From Arminella tubonensis (GTDB lineage Bacteria; Pseudomonadota; Alphaproteobacteria; Rhizobiales; Rhizobiaceae), in the NCBI RefSeq assembly GCF_003240585.1, contig NZ_PCDP01000035.1:372001-436000 (forward strand): a stretch of DNA of 64,000 bases. The letters are read 5' to 3'. Under the pieces are notes generated by a model. It was not told the DNA's origin. It saw only the letters and a list, made by a program, of their open reading frames with translations, and did not search any database. Below, piece after piece: positions 9,702 to 18,212 of this stretch. A program made the position numbers and the translations under genes. Each line of letters opens with the position of its first letter. The stretch's first letter is position 1.

Positions 9702-10289
9702 TCATGCCATGGCCAACGGCGAAACTCCGATAATCCATTCGTGCAGCTTCCAGATGATCAAGCCCCAGAGCACGAAGCCGAGGACCACAGCATAGAGATC
9801 GTATTTTGCCGACACGAACGGCCGCGTGTTGATCTCGCCGGCGCGAGCCCGCCTCTTCAGCGAAATCCTGAGGATCACACCCCAGGCAAGGAAAGAGACG
9901 AATAACAGCACCGAAGCGCTGTCGCCATTGGCGATCAGATGCGCCAGCGCCCAGATCTTCACCGACAACACCATCGGATGCTTCGTCTTCGCGGCGATGT
10001 GGCCAGCCGGAAGAAGGCTGGCGGTGAGACAGATCGACGCCAACAGCATCAAGGCTATGGTGATGTGCGAGGCCCAGCCGGGCGGCGAATAAAGCACCGT
10101 CGTCTGCGTACGCGCGACGCTGAAGGCATAGGCGAGGAAGACAAGCGCCACGATGCTGGCGACCGAATAGGCTGCCATCCAACCCGATTTTCCGAGCCGG
10201 GAGATCATCGATTGGCGAAAGCCGGGTGCAAATGTCCGGATCAGATGGATCCCGAGAAAGAGAATGATGCCGACGACAAGCAATGCCAT
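9702..10289 (-). CDS. NnrU family membrane protein
   Basis: Integral membrane protein of 195 aa with about five or six hydrophobic helices and the family motifs HLIRTF near the N-terminus, a W-A-H-L-x-A-N-G-D motif (WALAHLIANGDSAS, about residues 113-126), and a short C-terminal helix. NnrU was first described with nitrite/NO reductase genes, but many alphaproteobacteria carry it with no denitrification genes nearby, as here. Biochemical function is not established. Confidence 0.85.
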   Translation of the reverse strand: MALLVVGIILFLGIHLIRTFAPGFRQSMISRLGKSGWMAAYSVASIVALVFLAYAFSVARTQTTVLYSPPGWASHITIALMLLASICLTASLLPAGHIAAKTKHPMVLSVKIWALAHLIANGDSASVLLFVSFLAWGVILRISLKRRARAGEINTRPFVSAKYDLYAVVLGFVLWGLIIWKLHEWIIGVSPLAMA

Positions 10290-10414
10290 GAATAAGATCC
10301 TGTTTTACCGCGTATCAGCCATCCATGACCGGTTTGTCCGGAAATTGCCACAGCGATCCCAGCTTTGCCTCATTCCTGCGGCATCAAACCCCGAAGCAAA
10401 TCGTCGCGGTGCCC

Positions 10415-11428
10415 ATGTTTCGTTTCTTGTCTCCTGCAAATCTCATCTCGTCAGCCTTCACCTTTTCTCTTTTGCTCTCCCCGGCAGCCAACGCGCAGGA
10501 AAAGCCGAACGAGAAACCGAAGCAGATCGTCCTCATCTCCTTCGACGGCGCGCATGACAATGCGCTCTGGACGAAAAGCCGCGAGATCGCGACGCGCAAC
10601 GGCGCTCATTTCACGTTCTTCCTCTCCTGCACCTTCCTGATGAACCACGATCAGGCGAAGGCCTATCAGGGTCCAGGCCAGAAGCAGGGAAAGTCGAATG
10701 TCGGCTTCGCCAGAAGCGACGACGAAATCCGCACCCGCATTGCCAATATCTGGGGTGCACACCAGGAAGGCGACGATATTTCTAGCCACGCCTGCGGGCA
10801 CTTCGACGGCAAGAAATGGACGGAAGCCGAATGGAAGCAGGAATTCCTGGCCTCCCGCGTCGCGTTGCGCGATGCCTGGAAGAATGTCGGGGAGACCGCC
10901 CAAGAACCGCAAGGCTGGGAAGACTTCGCCACCAACGACGTCAAGGGCTTCCGCGCGCCCTATCTCTCGACCAGCGACGGCCTAGTGCCGGCGGAAAAGG
11001 CCATGGGCTTCCAGTACGACGCCAGCCTGGTTACCAGAGGCCCGATGTTGCCGCAAAAGGTCGATGGCCTATACCGCTTCGGCCTGCCGCTGATCCCGGA
11101 GGGTCCGGACCACCACCTCGTCATCGGCATGGACTATAATCTCTATGTCCATCATTCGAAGGGCGTCGAGGACAAGCCCGACTCGAAGTCGTTCGAGGAC
11201 CGCAGCTTCGAGGCCTACGAGGCCGCCTTCGACAAGCAATACAACGGCGACCGCATCCCGCTCCAGCTCGGCTTCCACTTCGTCGAGATGAATGCCGGCG
11301 CCTATTGGCGCGCCCTCGACCGCTTCGTCAGCGATGTTTGTCATAAGCAGGACGTCGCCTGCGTCAGCTATTCGGAAGCCCTCCCGATGATTGCAGCACG
11401 GGGAAAACCGCAGGCATCAGGGCTTTGA
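10415..11428 (+). CDS. Secreted polysaccharide deacetylase family protein
   Basis: Periplasmic or secreted NodB-homology deacetylase, 337 aa. The start at ATG 10415 gives a clean signal peptide (FRFLSPANLISSAFTFSLLL, cleavage after ANA before QEKP); the longer frame from 10325 would bury it. The metal site can be seen as Asp in ISFDGAHDN and the His pair in SSHACGH (H-x3-H). A large insertion between motifs and the sequence GFRAPYLST resemble fungal-type and alphaproteobacterial chitin or peptidoglycan deacetylases. Substrate is unknown. It stands alone, diverging from nnrU, and is followed by a RIME repeat. Confidence 0.85.
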   Translation: MFRFLSPANLISSAFTFSLLLSPAANAQEKPNEKPKQIVLISFDGAHDNALWTKSREIATRNGAHFTFFLSCTFLMNHDQAKAYQGPGQKQGKSNVGFARSDDEIRTRIANIWGAHQEGDDISSHACGHFDGKKWTEAEWKQEFLASRVALRDAWKNVGETAQEPQGWEDFATNDVKGFRAPYLSTSDGLVPAEKAMGFQYDASLVTRGPMLPQKVDGLYRFGLPLIPEGPDHHLVIGMDYNLYVHHSKGVEDKPDSKSFEDRSFEAYEAAFDKQYNGDRIPLQLGFHFVEMNAGAYWRALDRFVSDVCHKQDVACVSYSEALPMIAARGKPQASGL

Positions 11429-11457
11429 TGGGCGCGTAATTTAGCTCTCACCAAGTC

Positions 11458-11582
11458 ACCCCCCTCTGTCAGCTTCGCTGACATCTCCCCCACAAGGGTG
11501 GAGATTGCTGGAGCACCCCCTCGCGGCACATTGATCTCCCCCCTTGTGGGGGAGATGTCGGCCCGGCCGACAGAGGGGGGTG
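11458..11582. repeat. RIME-like intergenic mosaic repeat, copy 1
   Basis: About 125 bases made of two palindromic modules. The left one begins CCCCCCTCTGTCAGC and contains ATCTCCCCCACAAGGG; the right one contains ATCTCCCCCCTTGTGGGGG and ends in GACAGAGGGGGG. The two halves are inverted relative to each other. The last 60 bases (11521-11580) are identical to 25573-25632. This is the typical structure of Rhizobium intergenic mosaic elements. Confidence 0.85.
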
Positions 11583-11599
11583 CCACTTGCTCCCAACTG

Positions 11600-11622
11600 A
11601 AAAAGGCTCCGTCACCGGAGCC
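11600..11622 (-). terminator. Rho-independent terminator of bacA
   Basis: Read on the minus strand: stem GGCTCCG / CGGAGCC with a four-base loop followed by TTTTT, 26 bases beyond the bacA stop codon. Confidence 0.85.
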
Positions 11623-11648
11623 TCTTCTTAGTCTGTCGCTAGCAGCCC

Positions 11649-12914
11649 TCAAGCATCCACATTCACGTTTTCCGCCTGCCGTTCGAGATAATGCCGATCG
11701 ATCGCCGGCAACGGCTCGTTATCGATTGCAGCCTCGAAGGCTTTCAGGCGCTTATGGATCGACAGCAATTCGATGATCGTCGTCCAGGAATTGACGAGAT
11801 ACTGGAACGAGTTGCTCACCTGTCCGAAGGCGGTCGAGATCTGCTGAAAGATACCGTAGGTGATTACGCCGGCAACGATGGTCGGCACGAGCATGAAGAT
11901 CACAAAAAGATTGTCGGCCTGGAGGTAGAAATAGCGGGCGACGTTGAAATACATGTAGTGAAAATACATGCGGAAGTAGTTGCGGCGGACATTTGCGAAG
12001 AGCTCGACGACAGTAGCCGGTTGAGCCCGGTCCGCATGATCTTCGCCATAGACCAGCTCCTTGCGATAGGCAGCCTCGACGCGCTGGTTGCGGAAATTCA
12101 GTCCAGGCAATTTGATGCCTGCAAATGCCAGCAAAAGCGTCCCGAATATGGACCAGAAGAGCGCGAGCCAGAACAAGGAATTTGGCACCTTGCCGATGAA
12201 GGGTAGCTCGGTGACGTAGGTCGACAAAGCCAGAAGAATTGGCAGGAAGACGACCAGCGTCATGACCGAGTTGATCAGGTTGATGCCAAGGCCTTCGAGC
12301 GTGCTCGAAAAGCGCATCGTATCCTCCTGAACGCGCTGCGAGGCGCCTTCGATATGCCGCAGCTTTTCCCACTTCGACATGTAGAAATTGTTCATCGCCA
12401 TGCGCCAGCGGAAGATGTAGTGGCTGGTGAAAAAGTCGGTCATGATCGAGACGAACATGCTGAGAAAGGCGATCTGCGCAAAGACCAGCATCAGCTCATA
12501 GAAGTTTTCGACGGAAACGCCCGGCTTCTTTACCAGCGCGTTCTGCAACAGATCCCCGAACGGACGGCGCCAGTTGTTGATCACGACCGAAATTTGTACG
12601 CTGAAATAAGTGACGAAGATGATCAGCGCCGAACCCCAGACCGACCAAACCTTCCAGGGATGGTTCGCTGCCCTTATGTGCCAGGCGCCGCAGAAGATGA
12701 CCGCGCTCAGCAGGAAGTAGCCGTAAAACCAGATATTTTCGCGAAGTAAGAAGAATGAAAGGTCGATCGGCTGCTGATCTTCCGGAACCGATGCAAAACC
12801 GTGCGTCGCTCCAAAGCCGGCAGCGAAGAGGTACCAGCCTGCTATGGCAACCAGCGTCCAGACGATAAGCGAGGTAAAGAACAGCCTGGGCTGTGGGAAA
12901 AAGGAATGAAACAC
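11649..12914 (-). CDS. bacA: BacA/SbmA-type peptide transporter
   Basis: Inner-membrane, proton-driven importer of the SbmA/BacA family, 421 aa, the usual length. It takes up proline-rich peptides, bleomycin and similar molecules; in several rhizobia it is required for bacteroid survival against plant NCR peptides. The N-terminal FFPQPRLFFTS, the NNWRRPFGDLLQNAL region and the C-terminal regions VQEDTMRFSSTLEGL and WTTIIELLSIHKRL match the family, with seven or eight hydrophobic helices. Unlike ABC exporters it has no ATPase domain. It is a single-gene unit with its own terminator and a 317-base divergent region shared with a PadR regulator. Confidence 0.92.
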   Translation of the reverse strand: MFHSFFPQPRLFFTSLIVWTLVAIAGWYLFAAGFGATHGFASVPEDQQPIDLSFFLLRENIWFYGYFLLSAVIFCGAWHIRAANHPWKVWSVWGSALIIFVTYFSVQISVVINNWRRPFGDLLQNALVKKPGVSVENFYELMLVFAQIAFLSMFVSIMTDFFTSHYIFRWRMAMNNFYMSKWEKLRHIEGASQRVQEDTMRFSSTLEGLGINLINSVMTLVVFLPILLALSTYVTELPFIGKVPNSLFWLALFWSIFGTLLLAFAGIKLPGLNFRNQRVEAAYRKELVYGEDHADRAQPATVVELFANVRRNYFRMYFHYMYFNVARYFYLQADNLFVIFMLVPTIVAGVITYGIFQQISTAFGQVSNSFQYLVNSWTTIIELLSIHKRLKAFEAAIDNEPLPAIDRHYLERQAENVNVDA

Positions 12915-13166
12915 GGGCGGCGGGGCTTTCTTCTACTTGGTCTCTCGACCGTGGGCTTCGTCTCTAGGCCGCCATTGGCGACGATTTGCGGCGAACCTAA
13001 GACAGTTCCAAAGACGCGGCAACCGGCTTTATCCCATTGTTACGCAATTGTAACTGCGCTTGATCTTGGCCTCGCACCCGCTCTTTTTCACAAAACACCA
13101 CGCTATCCTCCCGTAATTCCTGTCCCATGCAAAATTACTGAAAGGCCATCTTGCATCTAATTATCT
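12915..13166. other. Non-coding region between bacA and the PadR gene
   Basis: About 250 bases with no credible gene. It must hold the bacA promoter on the minus strand. The base composition becomes A+T-richer towards the PadR gene. No clear -35/-10 pair could be assigned with confidence. Confidence 0.5.
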
Positions 13167-13207
13167 TACGATATATATCGTACGACATTACGAACGATAT
13201 TGTTCGT
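13167..13207 (+). promoter_or_regulatory. Two operator-like palindromes upstream of the PadR gene
   Basis: A perfect 16-bp palindrome TACGATATATATCGTA (13167-13182) is followed by a near-perfect one (CGAACGATATTGTTCG, 13191-13206), with centres 24 bases apart. They lie 26 to 65 bases before the ATG of the PadR gene, where they would overlap its promoter. Both share an ACGATAT half-site, so autoregulation by the PadR protein is the simplest reading. Confidence 0.65.
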
Positions 13208-13231
13208 GCAATCGGAAAAAGGATAAAAATC

Positions 13232-13915
13232 ATGAGAGGTTTCAAACACGGAATGTGCGGCGGTGGCTTTCATCGCGCAGAAGAGTATATCCTGCGACAC
13301 GGCGAGCACCACGATCGACGCTTAGAGCGGGGAAGAGAATTCATGAGAGGCTTCAAGGGCGGTATGTTTGGCGGCGGTTTCCGCACGGGCCGGAAGTTCG
13401 ATGCCGCCGACCTGCAGCTCATCATTCTCGCACTGCTCGCAGAGCAGCCGCGCCATGGCTATGAGCTGATCAAAATACTCGAAGAGCGGTCCGGCGGCTT
13501 TTACGTGCCGAGCCCGGGCGTCATCTACCCTGCCCTCACCTACCTTGAAGAAACGGCGCTTGCCGAAGTCGAGGTCAGCGGCACCAAGAAGCTCTATCGC
13601 ATCACCGAGGCCGGCCAGAAGCGCGTCGATGAAAACCGGGCGCTGATCGAGGTCACCCTCGCCAAGCTCGGCCACATCGGCGAGAAAATGGCGCATGTCA
13701 GGCGGATGTTCGGTAGCGAGGATGAGAACGGCGAAGGCAACGATGACAGCGCCTTCGAGCGTGACGCTGGCGAAGTCCGCGCCGCGCGGCAGCTGTTGCG
13801 CTCGGCACTCAGGATGAAACACCCCTGGACCAAGGCCGAGGGTACCCGCATCGCCGCCATCCTCGAACAGGCTGCCGCCGATATCCTGCGCCCAAGATCC
13901 GATCCGGCCGACTAA
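13232..13915 (+). CDS. PadR family transcriptional regulator with His/Gly-rich N-terminal extension
   Basis: DNA-binding regulator, 227 aa. The PadR winged-helix domain spans about residues 55-140 (LQLIILALLAEQPRHGYELIKILEE; SPGVIYPALTYLEE). Before it is a 54-residue extension rich in Gly, His and Arg with one Cys, resembling the metal-binding N-terminus of E. coli YqjI, a nickel/iron-responsive PadR regulator. The segment MRGFKxGMxGGGF occurs twice, at residues 1-13 and 38-50, and both Met codons have ribosome-binding sites, so a shorter product from 13343 is possible. The frame is open back to 13151, but the ATG at 13232 behind AAAAAGGA is better. The usual YqjI partner, a siderophore reductase gene, is not nearby. 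Confidence 0.85.
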   Translation: MRGFKHGMCGGGFHRAEEYILRHGEHHDRRLERGREFMRGFKGGMFGGGFRTGRKFDAADLQLIILALLAEQPRHGYELIKILEERSGGFYVPSPGVIYPALTYLEETALAEVEVSGTKKLYRITEAGQKRVDENRALIEVTLAKLGHIGEKMAHVRRMFGSEDENGEGNDDSAFERDAGEVRAARQLLRSALRMKHPWTKAEGTRIAAILEQAAADILRPRSDPAD

Positions 13916-13930
13916 AGCCGGCTCGGATCT
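13895..13930. terminator. Hairpin between convergent PadR and map genes
   Basis: Outer arms AGATCCGA and TCGGATCT are exact complements, with an inner GCCGG/CCGGC-type pairing. It covers the last codons of the PadR gene and reaches the map stop. There is no T-tract on either side. Confidence 0.45.
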
Positions 13931-14682
13931 CACTCGTCGGCAAGCGTCAGGATCATAGGCCCGTTGCGCGTCGCAACGACGGTGTGCTCGAACTGCACCG
14001 TCGGCGCGCGCGGATCGCTATAAAGCGTCCACGCGTCATCCCCACCCTCGGCCCAGGTGGCGCCGAGCGACAGGAACGGTTCGACGGTAAAGACCAGCCC
14101 GTCTTCCATGATGCGAGTTTCGCTCGGATCGGCCCAGGTGGAAACCTCGGCCGGCTCCTCGTGCAGCGAGCGCCCGATGCCGTGGCTGGCAAGATTGGCG
14201 ACCAGCGTATATCGGTTCTTCTGAGCGAAGGCGCCCACCGCCTTGCCTATCTGCAAAAACGGCGCACCGCTGCGGACCTGGTTTAGCCCGACCCAAAGCG
14301 CCCGCTTGCCGTCGCGGCAGAGGCGCTCCACCTTCGGCTTGACCGGCGGCACGGTGAACGACGCGCCGGTATCCGAAAAGAACCCGTCCTTCTCCGCCGA
14401 CACATCGAGATTGACCAGATCCCCGGCGAGGATGACGCGTGGCCCCGGAATGCCGTGGGCCACTTCCTCGTTGACGCTGATGCAGGTGGCCCCGGGAAAC
14501 CTGTAGCAGAACTCAGGCGCAGACCGGGCGCCGGCATCCTCCAGCACTTTACGCCCGATAGCGTCCAGCTCAAGCGTAGTAATGCCGGGCTCGAGAGCTG
14601 CCGCCATCGTCTTCAGCGCATTGGCGCAGATGCGGCCGATCTCTTTCAGCTTTGCCAGTTCGTCATCGTTGGAAATGATCAT
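13930..14682 (-). CDS. map: Type I methionine aminopeptidase (second-type paralogue)
   Basis: Removes N-terminal Met from proteins, 250 aa. Metal ligands can be traced: Asp in LVNLDVSAEKDGFFSDTGAS (two Asp), His in LASHGIGRSLHEEP, Glu in FTVEPF and Glu in VQFEHTV. The ATG at 14682 (IISNDDELAKLKEIGR) is chosen over an upstream start at 14712, which adds ten residues with no family similarity. The AEKDGFFSD spacing and the lack of a ribosome-binding N-terminal zinc finger suggest the additional Map found in many rhizobia rather than the housekeeping copy; that is inference. Confidence 0.9.
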   Translation of the reverse strand: MIISNDDELAKLKEIGRICANALKTMAAALEPGITTLELDAIGRKVLEDAGARSAPEFCYRFPGATCISVNEEVAHGIPGPRVILAGDLVNLDVSAEKDGFFSDTGASFTVPPVKPKVERLCRDGKRALWVGLNQVRSGAPFLQIGKAVGAFAQKNRYTLVANLASHGIGRSLHEEPAEVSTWADPSETRIMEDGLVFTVEPFLSLGATWAEGGDDAWTLYSDPRAPTVQFEHTVVATRNGPMILTLADE

Positions 14683-14725
14683 TCGCTGCTTCCGGTCAGT
14701 TCCCGGCAGCACCGGGCGGATAAGA

Positions 14726-15787
14726 TCAAGCCGTCGCTTTCGCCTCTCCTTGAGCCTCAGTCAATGCCTTTCTGACCAGCGGCGCCACTTTCGTGCCGTA
14801 GAGCTCGATGCCGCGCATGATCTGCGCATGCGGCATCGTGCCGATCGCCATCTGCAAAAGGAAGCGATCGTTCTTGAACAGGCGATGGTGCGCGACGATC
14901 TTCTCGGCCACCAATTCTGGGTCGCCGACGAACAGCGCGCCGTGCGGGCCACGCGACAGATCGAACTGCGCCCTGCTGGTCGGCCCCCAGCCTCGCTCAC
15001 GCCCGATCCGGTTCATCACTTCCGACTGCGGCCCATAGAACTGATCGGCCGCGGCCTCCGTGGTATCGGCGATGAAGCCATGAACATTGATGCTGGTCTT
15101 GAGCTTCGCCGGATCCTGATCGGCGCGCCGCGCTGCCTCGCGATAGAGATCGAGCAACGGCGCGAAACGGCGGGGCTCGCCGCCGATGATGGCGATGGCC
15201 ACCGGCAGTCCGAAAGCGCCGGCGCGTGCGACCGATTGCGGCGTTCCACCGACGGCGATCCAGACCGGAAGCGGCTCCTGCAACGGACGCGGATAGACGC
15301 CCTGGCCGTTGAGCGGCGCACGCATCGCGCCCGCCCAGTTCACGTGCTCGCCATCGCGGATCGCCAGAAGCAGATCGAGCTTCTCCTCGAACAGCTGGTC
15401 GTAGTCTTCGAGATTATAGCCGAACAAGGGAAAGGACTCGATGAACGACCCCCGCCCCGCCATGATCTCGGCCCGACCGTTCGACAAGAGATCGAGCGTC
15501 GAGAATTGCTGAAAGACGCGAACCGGATCGTCGGAACTCAACACGGTGACCGCGCTGGTAAGCCGGATATTCTTCGTCTTCACAGCCGCCGCAGCCAGGA
15601 TCATTGCTGGCGCGGACGCCGCATAGTCCGGCCGATGATGCTCGCCGAGGCCGAAGACATCCAGCCCGACCTGATCGGCAAGCTCGATTTCCTCGATAAG
15701 GTTCCTGACCCGCCGCGCCGCTTCCGGCCCCTTGCCGCCTTGAGGATTGGGGTCGACGTCAGCAAATGTGTAAAGCCCGAGTTCCAT
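14726..15787 (-). CDS. LLM class flavin-dependent oxidoreductase
   Basis: Luciferase-like monooxygenase-fold protein, 353 aa, beginning [13 protein letters not shown]. The family motifs [15 protein letters not shown] and [29 protein letters not shown] are clear; these bind reduced FMN or F420 and in this clade usually belong to FMN-dependent enzymes. The upstream in-frame start at 15844 is rejected because family proteins begin at MELG. Substrate is not predictable. It is transcribed with map, 43 bases apart. Confidence 0.85.
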   Translation of the reverse strand: MELGLYTFADVDPNPQGGKGPEAARRVRNLIEEIELADQVGLDVFGLGEHHRPDYAASAPAMILAAAAVKTKNIRLTSAVTVLSSDDPVRVFQQFSTLDLLSNGRAEIMAGRGSFIESFPLFGYNLEDYDQLFEEKLDLLLAIRDGEHVNWAGAMRAPLNGQGVYPRPLQEPLPVWIAVGGTPQSVARAGAFGLPVAIAIIGGEPRRFAPLLDLYREAARRADQDPAKLKTSINVHGFIADTTEAAADQFYGPQSEVMNRIGRERGWGPTSRAQFDLSRGPHGALFVGDPELVAEKIVAHHRLFKNDRFLLQMAIGTMPHAQIMRGIELYGTKVAPLVRKALTEAQGEAKATA

Positions 15788-15929
15788 GGTGTCCGTCCAT
15801 CTGGTTATGAACCCGCAGATAAGCAGCCACCAGCCGGATCGCAAACAGGAATGTTAGAACGATTTGTTCGAGAAAGTTGATGAGTTGCGTCCCACTGCTC
15901 ATACCGTTTCGATTCCAAAATCAATCACA

Positions 15930-16343
15930 TCAGAGCTTGAACGGAATCATTCTGCGAACGGCTTCATATCTCAGATAAAGCCCGCCCCAGGCGATGATGC
16001 CGAGATAGGCTCCGAAGAGCAGGTGCGAGAAAACAGGGCTGCCGACGCGCAGATGGGTGGCGATGGCGCCGCCCAACAGCCCGGTCAGCAGGATCGCGCC
16101 AAGCACCGATGTCCGCGGGATTGCATAGAGCAGCGCGCAGATGAGTGTGACGATGCCGAGACCACGGGCGAGCATCGGATCGCCGGAATAGCCGAGCGCC
16201 GTCATCGTCTCGGTCACCGGCGCGATCGGGACCAGCTTGATCGCGCCGTCGAAGACGAGGAAGGCGACGATCAGGCCGCTGAGGGCGATGCCGGCGACGC
16301 GCTGGGCGCGCGATACCGACGTTGAATCGATTGCGTAGGTCAT
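15930..16343 (-). CDS. DoxX-like small membrane protein
   Basis: Four-helix membrane protein of the DoxX family, 137 aa (VAGIALSGLIVAFLVFDGAIKL as first helix, then GLGIVTLICALLYAIP, AILLTGLLGGAIATHLRVG and HLLFGAYLGIIAWGGLYLR). The start at 16343 is used; the 23 additional N-terminal residues of the longest frame look unlike protein. It lies 29 bases after the AHSA1 gene on the same strand, a pairing seen widely near ECF sigma genes. Function unknown; DoxX-like proteins have been linked to thiol and electron-transfer complexes in other bacteria. Confidence 0.82.
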   Translation of the reverse strand: MTYAIDSTSVSRAQRVAGIALSGLIVAFLVFDGAIKLVPIAPVTETMTALGYSGDPMLARGLGIVTLICALLYAIPRTSVLGAILLTGLLGGAIATHLRVGSPVFSHLLFGAYLGIIAWGGLYLRYEAVRRMIPFKL

Positions 16344-16372
16344 TGTGGTATCCCCCTGAATGCAGAGTGAAA

Positions 16373-16849
16373 TCAGAGTTTGGCAACCAGCGCCGCGAGC
16401 TGGTCGGTGCACTGTCCCCAGCCTTCGTAGAAGCCCATCTTCTCGTGCGCCTGACGGTCTTCTTCGCTCCAGTGCAGCACGGTCGCCGTGTATTTCGTCC
16501 TGCCGCCACCAAGGTCTTCAAGAGTGATCGTCCCGACCATGAACGCCTTTGCCGAGGGAACCCAGGCGCTGGTGAAGGCATCGGTGAAGACAAGCTTCTC
16601 GTTTTCGACGACCTCGAGATAGACCCCGCGGTTGGGGAACTCGTTACCGTCAGGATCGCTCATGACAAACAGGTTTGCACCACCTGGCCGCACGTCCATC
16701 TCGACATGCGGTGTCGTCCACGGCAGAGGCGCGAACCATTGCTTGACGAGCTCCGGCGTGGTCCAGGCCTTGAATATCTTGCTCCGAGGCGCGTCGATCA
16801 CGCGGGTCAGCGACAGTTCGTATTTCGGGGCGGCATTCTGCTCTATCAT
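16373..16849 (-). CDS. SRPBCC/AHSA1 family protein
   Basis: START-like ligand-binding protein, 158 aa, of the Aha1 C-terminal-like (AHSA1) group. Typical features are the opening RVIDAPRSKIFKAWTTPELVKQWFAP, the central DVRPGGANLFVM and the C-terminal EGWGQCTDQLAALV. The start at 16849 has AGGAAGGA behind it; the 43 extra codons upstream are not protein-like. An ECF42-type promoter candidate lies at 16903-16929. It forms a unit with the doxX-like gene. Ligand unknown. Confidence 0.88.
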   Translation of the reverse strand: MIEQNAAPKYELSLTRVIDAPRSKIFKAWTTPELVKQWFAPLPWTTPHVEMDVRPGGANLFVMSDPDGNEFPNRGVYLEVVENEKLVFTDAFTSAWVPSAKAFMVGTITLEDLGGGRTKYTATVLHWSEEDRQAHEKMGFYEGWGQCTDQLAALVAKL

Positions 16850-16902
16850 GATCTTCGTCCTTCCTGTTGTTGAAACCCTGCCTTTGCAGCGCGTATCCCA
16901 AG

Positions 16903-16929
16903 GACGTTGAGACAGTGCTCGTCCCGACA
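16903..16929 (-). promoter_or_regulatory. Candidate ECF42 promoter of the AHSA1-DoxX unit
   Basis: On the minus strand TGTCGG-N17-CGTC, ending about 53 bases before the AHSA1 ATG. The same motif with the same spacing precedes the DGPF gene at 18607-18633. The published ECF42 signature, as I recall it, is TGTCGA in the -35 and CGA/TC in the -10, so the match is one base off in the -35. Confidence 0.65.
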
Positions 16930-16952
16930 GGACGAAGAGGAAATTCCTGAAA

Positions 16953-18212
16953 TTATTTGACCAGCGACGCCACCGCATCTTCTTCGAGACGGTCGAGCTG
17001 CTGGCGAATATGCGCGGCTTCGGCGGAAGAATTTGCGAGCGCGACGGCCCGGTTGAAGGCCTCGCGGGCCTCGCCGTTCCGCTTGAGCTGCATCAGCAGA
17101 CCGCCCCTGAGACCATGAAAATAAAAATAGGCCGACAGACGGTCCGCCAGCGGATCGATCAAATCAAGCGCTTCGGCCGGCCCCTTCAGCTTGGCAACTG
17201 CGACGGCGCGATTGAGGGTAACCACCGGTGATGGCTGCAGGCGTTCGAGGCCCTGATAAAGCAAGTCGATCTCCTCCCAGTCGGTGTCCTCCGCGCGCCG
17301 CGCCCGCGCATGCAGTGCCGCGATCGCCGCCTGCAGTTGATGGGGACCGGGCCGGCGATGGCGGATCGCCTTGTCGAGCAGCGCCAGCGCCTCGTTGATG
17401 AGCTCGCCGTTCCAGAGCGAGCGATCCTGATCCTCCAGCAAGACTAATTGCCCACGGCTATCGAAGCGCGCGGCCCTGCGCGACTGCTGCAGCAGCATCA
17501 GCGCAAGCAGAGCCATGGTCTCCGGCTCCGAGGGAAAGATGCGCAGAAGCAGCCGCCCCAGCCGGATCGCCTCGTCGGTAAAGGCGGATGCGTCGCGCGC
17601 CTCCTCGCCGCTCGAATAGCCCTCGTTGAAAACGAGATAGATCATCGCCGACACGATCGTCATACGCTCGCTGCGCTCGACAGCTCCGGGGGTCTCGAAG
17701 GCGACGCCGGCAGCCGCGACCTTGGCCTTTGCCCGAGTGATGCGCTGCTCCATCGCGCTTTCGCCGACGAGGAACGCCTTGGCGATCTGCGCTACCGACA
17801 GCCCCGAGACGATCCGCAGCGCCAGCGCGATCTGCTGGGTCGCCGGCAAATCAGGATGGCAGCAGATGAACAGCAGCCGCAGGATGTCATCGCGATAGTT
17901 CGCCCCGTCGAGGCGATCGGCCATCTCGGCCTCGGCGTCGCCGGTGTCCGAGAACGCCTCCTCCTCCGGCAGCGGGTCGGTCTTGCCGCGCCGGCGGACG
18001 ACGTCGATGCCGCTGTTGCGCCCGACGAAGATCAGCCAGGCCACAGGATCGCGCGGCGGCCCCTTATCCGGCCACGTCTTCAGTGCCCGGAGGCAAGCCT
18101 CCTGAAACGCCTCTTCTGCAATGTCGAGATCGCGGAAATACCGGAGCAGTGCCCCGAGCGCCTGGGGCCTCGCCGATGCGAGAGCCTTGTCGATCCAGAG
18201 GATATCGGTCAT
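16953..18212 (-). CDS. ECF RNA polymerase sigma factor, ECF42 type
   Basis: Extracytoplasmic-function sigma factor with a long C-terminal extension, 419 aa. Region sigma-2 is near residues 15-85 (DLDIAEEAFQEACLRALKTW; DPVAWLIFVGRNSGIDVVRRR), and sigma-4 is near 125-180 (IALALRIVSGLSVAQIAKAFLVGESAMEQRITRAKAKV). The remainder (from about 190: YLVFNEGYSSG) is the TPR/DUF6596 domain that defines ECF42. These sigma factors have no anti-sigma factor; the extension is needed for activity. The gene overlaps the upstream DGPF gene by four bases, the diagnostic ECF42 neighbourhood. Confidence 0.92.
   Translation of the reverse strand: MTDILWIDKALASARPQALGALLRYFRDLDIAEEAFQEACLRALKTWPDKGPPRDPVAWLIFVGRNSGIDVVRRRGKTDPLPEEEAFSDTGDAEAEMADRLDGANYRDDILRLLFICCHPDLPATQQIALALRIVSGLSVAQIAKAFLVGESAMEQRITRAKAKVAAAGVAFETPGAVERSERMTIVSAMIYLVFNEGYSSGEEARDASAFTDEAIRLGRLLLRIFPSEPETMALLALMLLQQSRRAARFDSRGQLVLLEDQDRSLWNGELINEALALLDKAIRHRRPGPHQLQAAIAALHARARRAEDTDWEEIDLLYQGLERLQPSPVVTLNRAVAVAKLKGPAEALDLIDPLADRLSAYFYFHGLRGGLLMQLKRNGEAREAFNRAVALANSSAEAAHIRQQLDRLEEDAVASLVK

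Noticed and set aside
11458..11582. CRISPR-like repeats
   Set aside because: The repeated units are palindromic modules in inverted order without regular spacers or cas genes.
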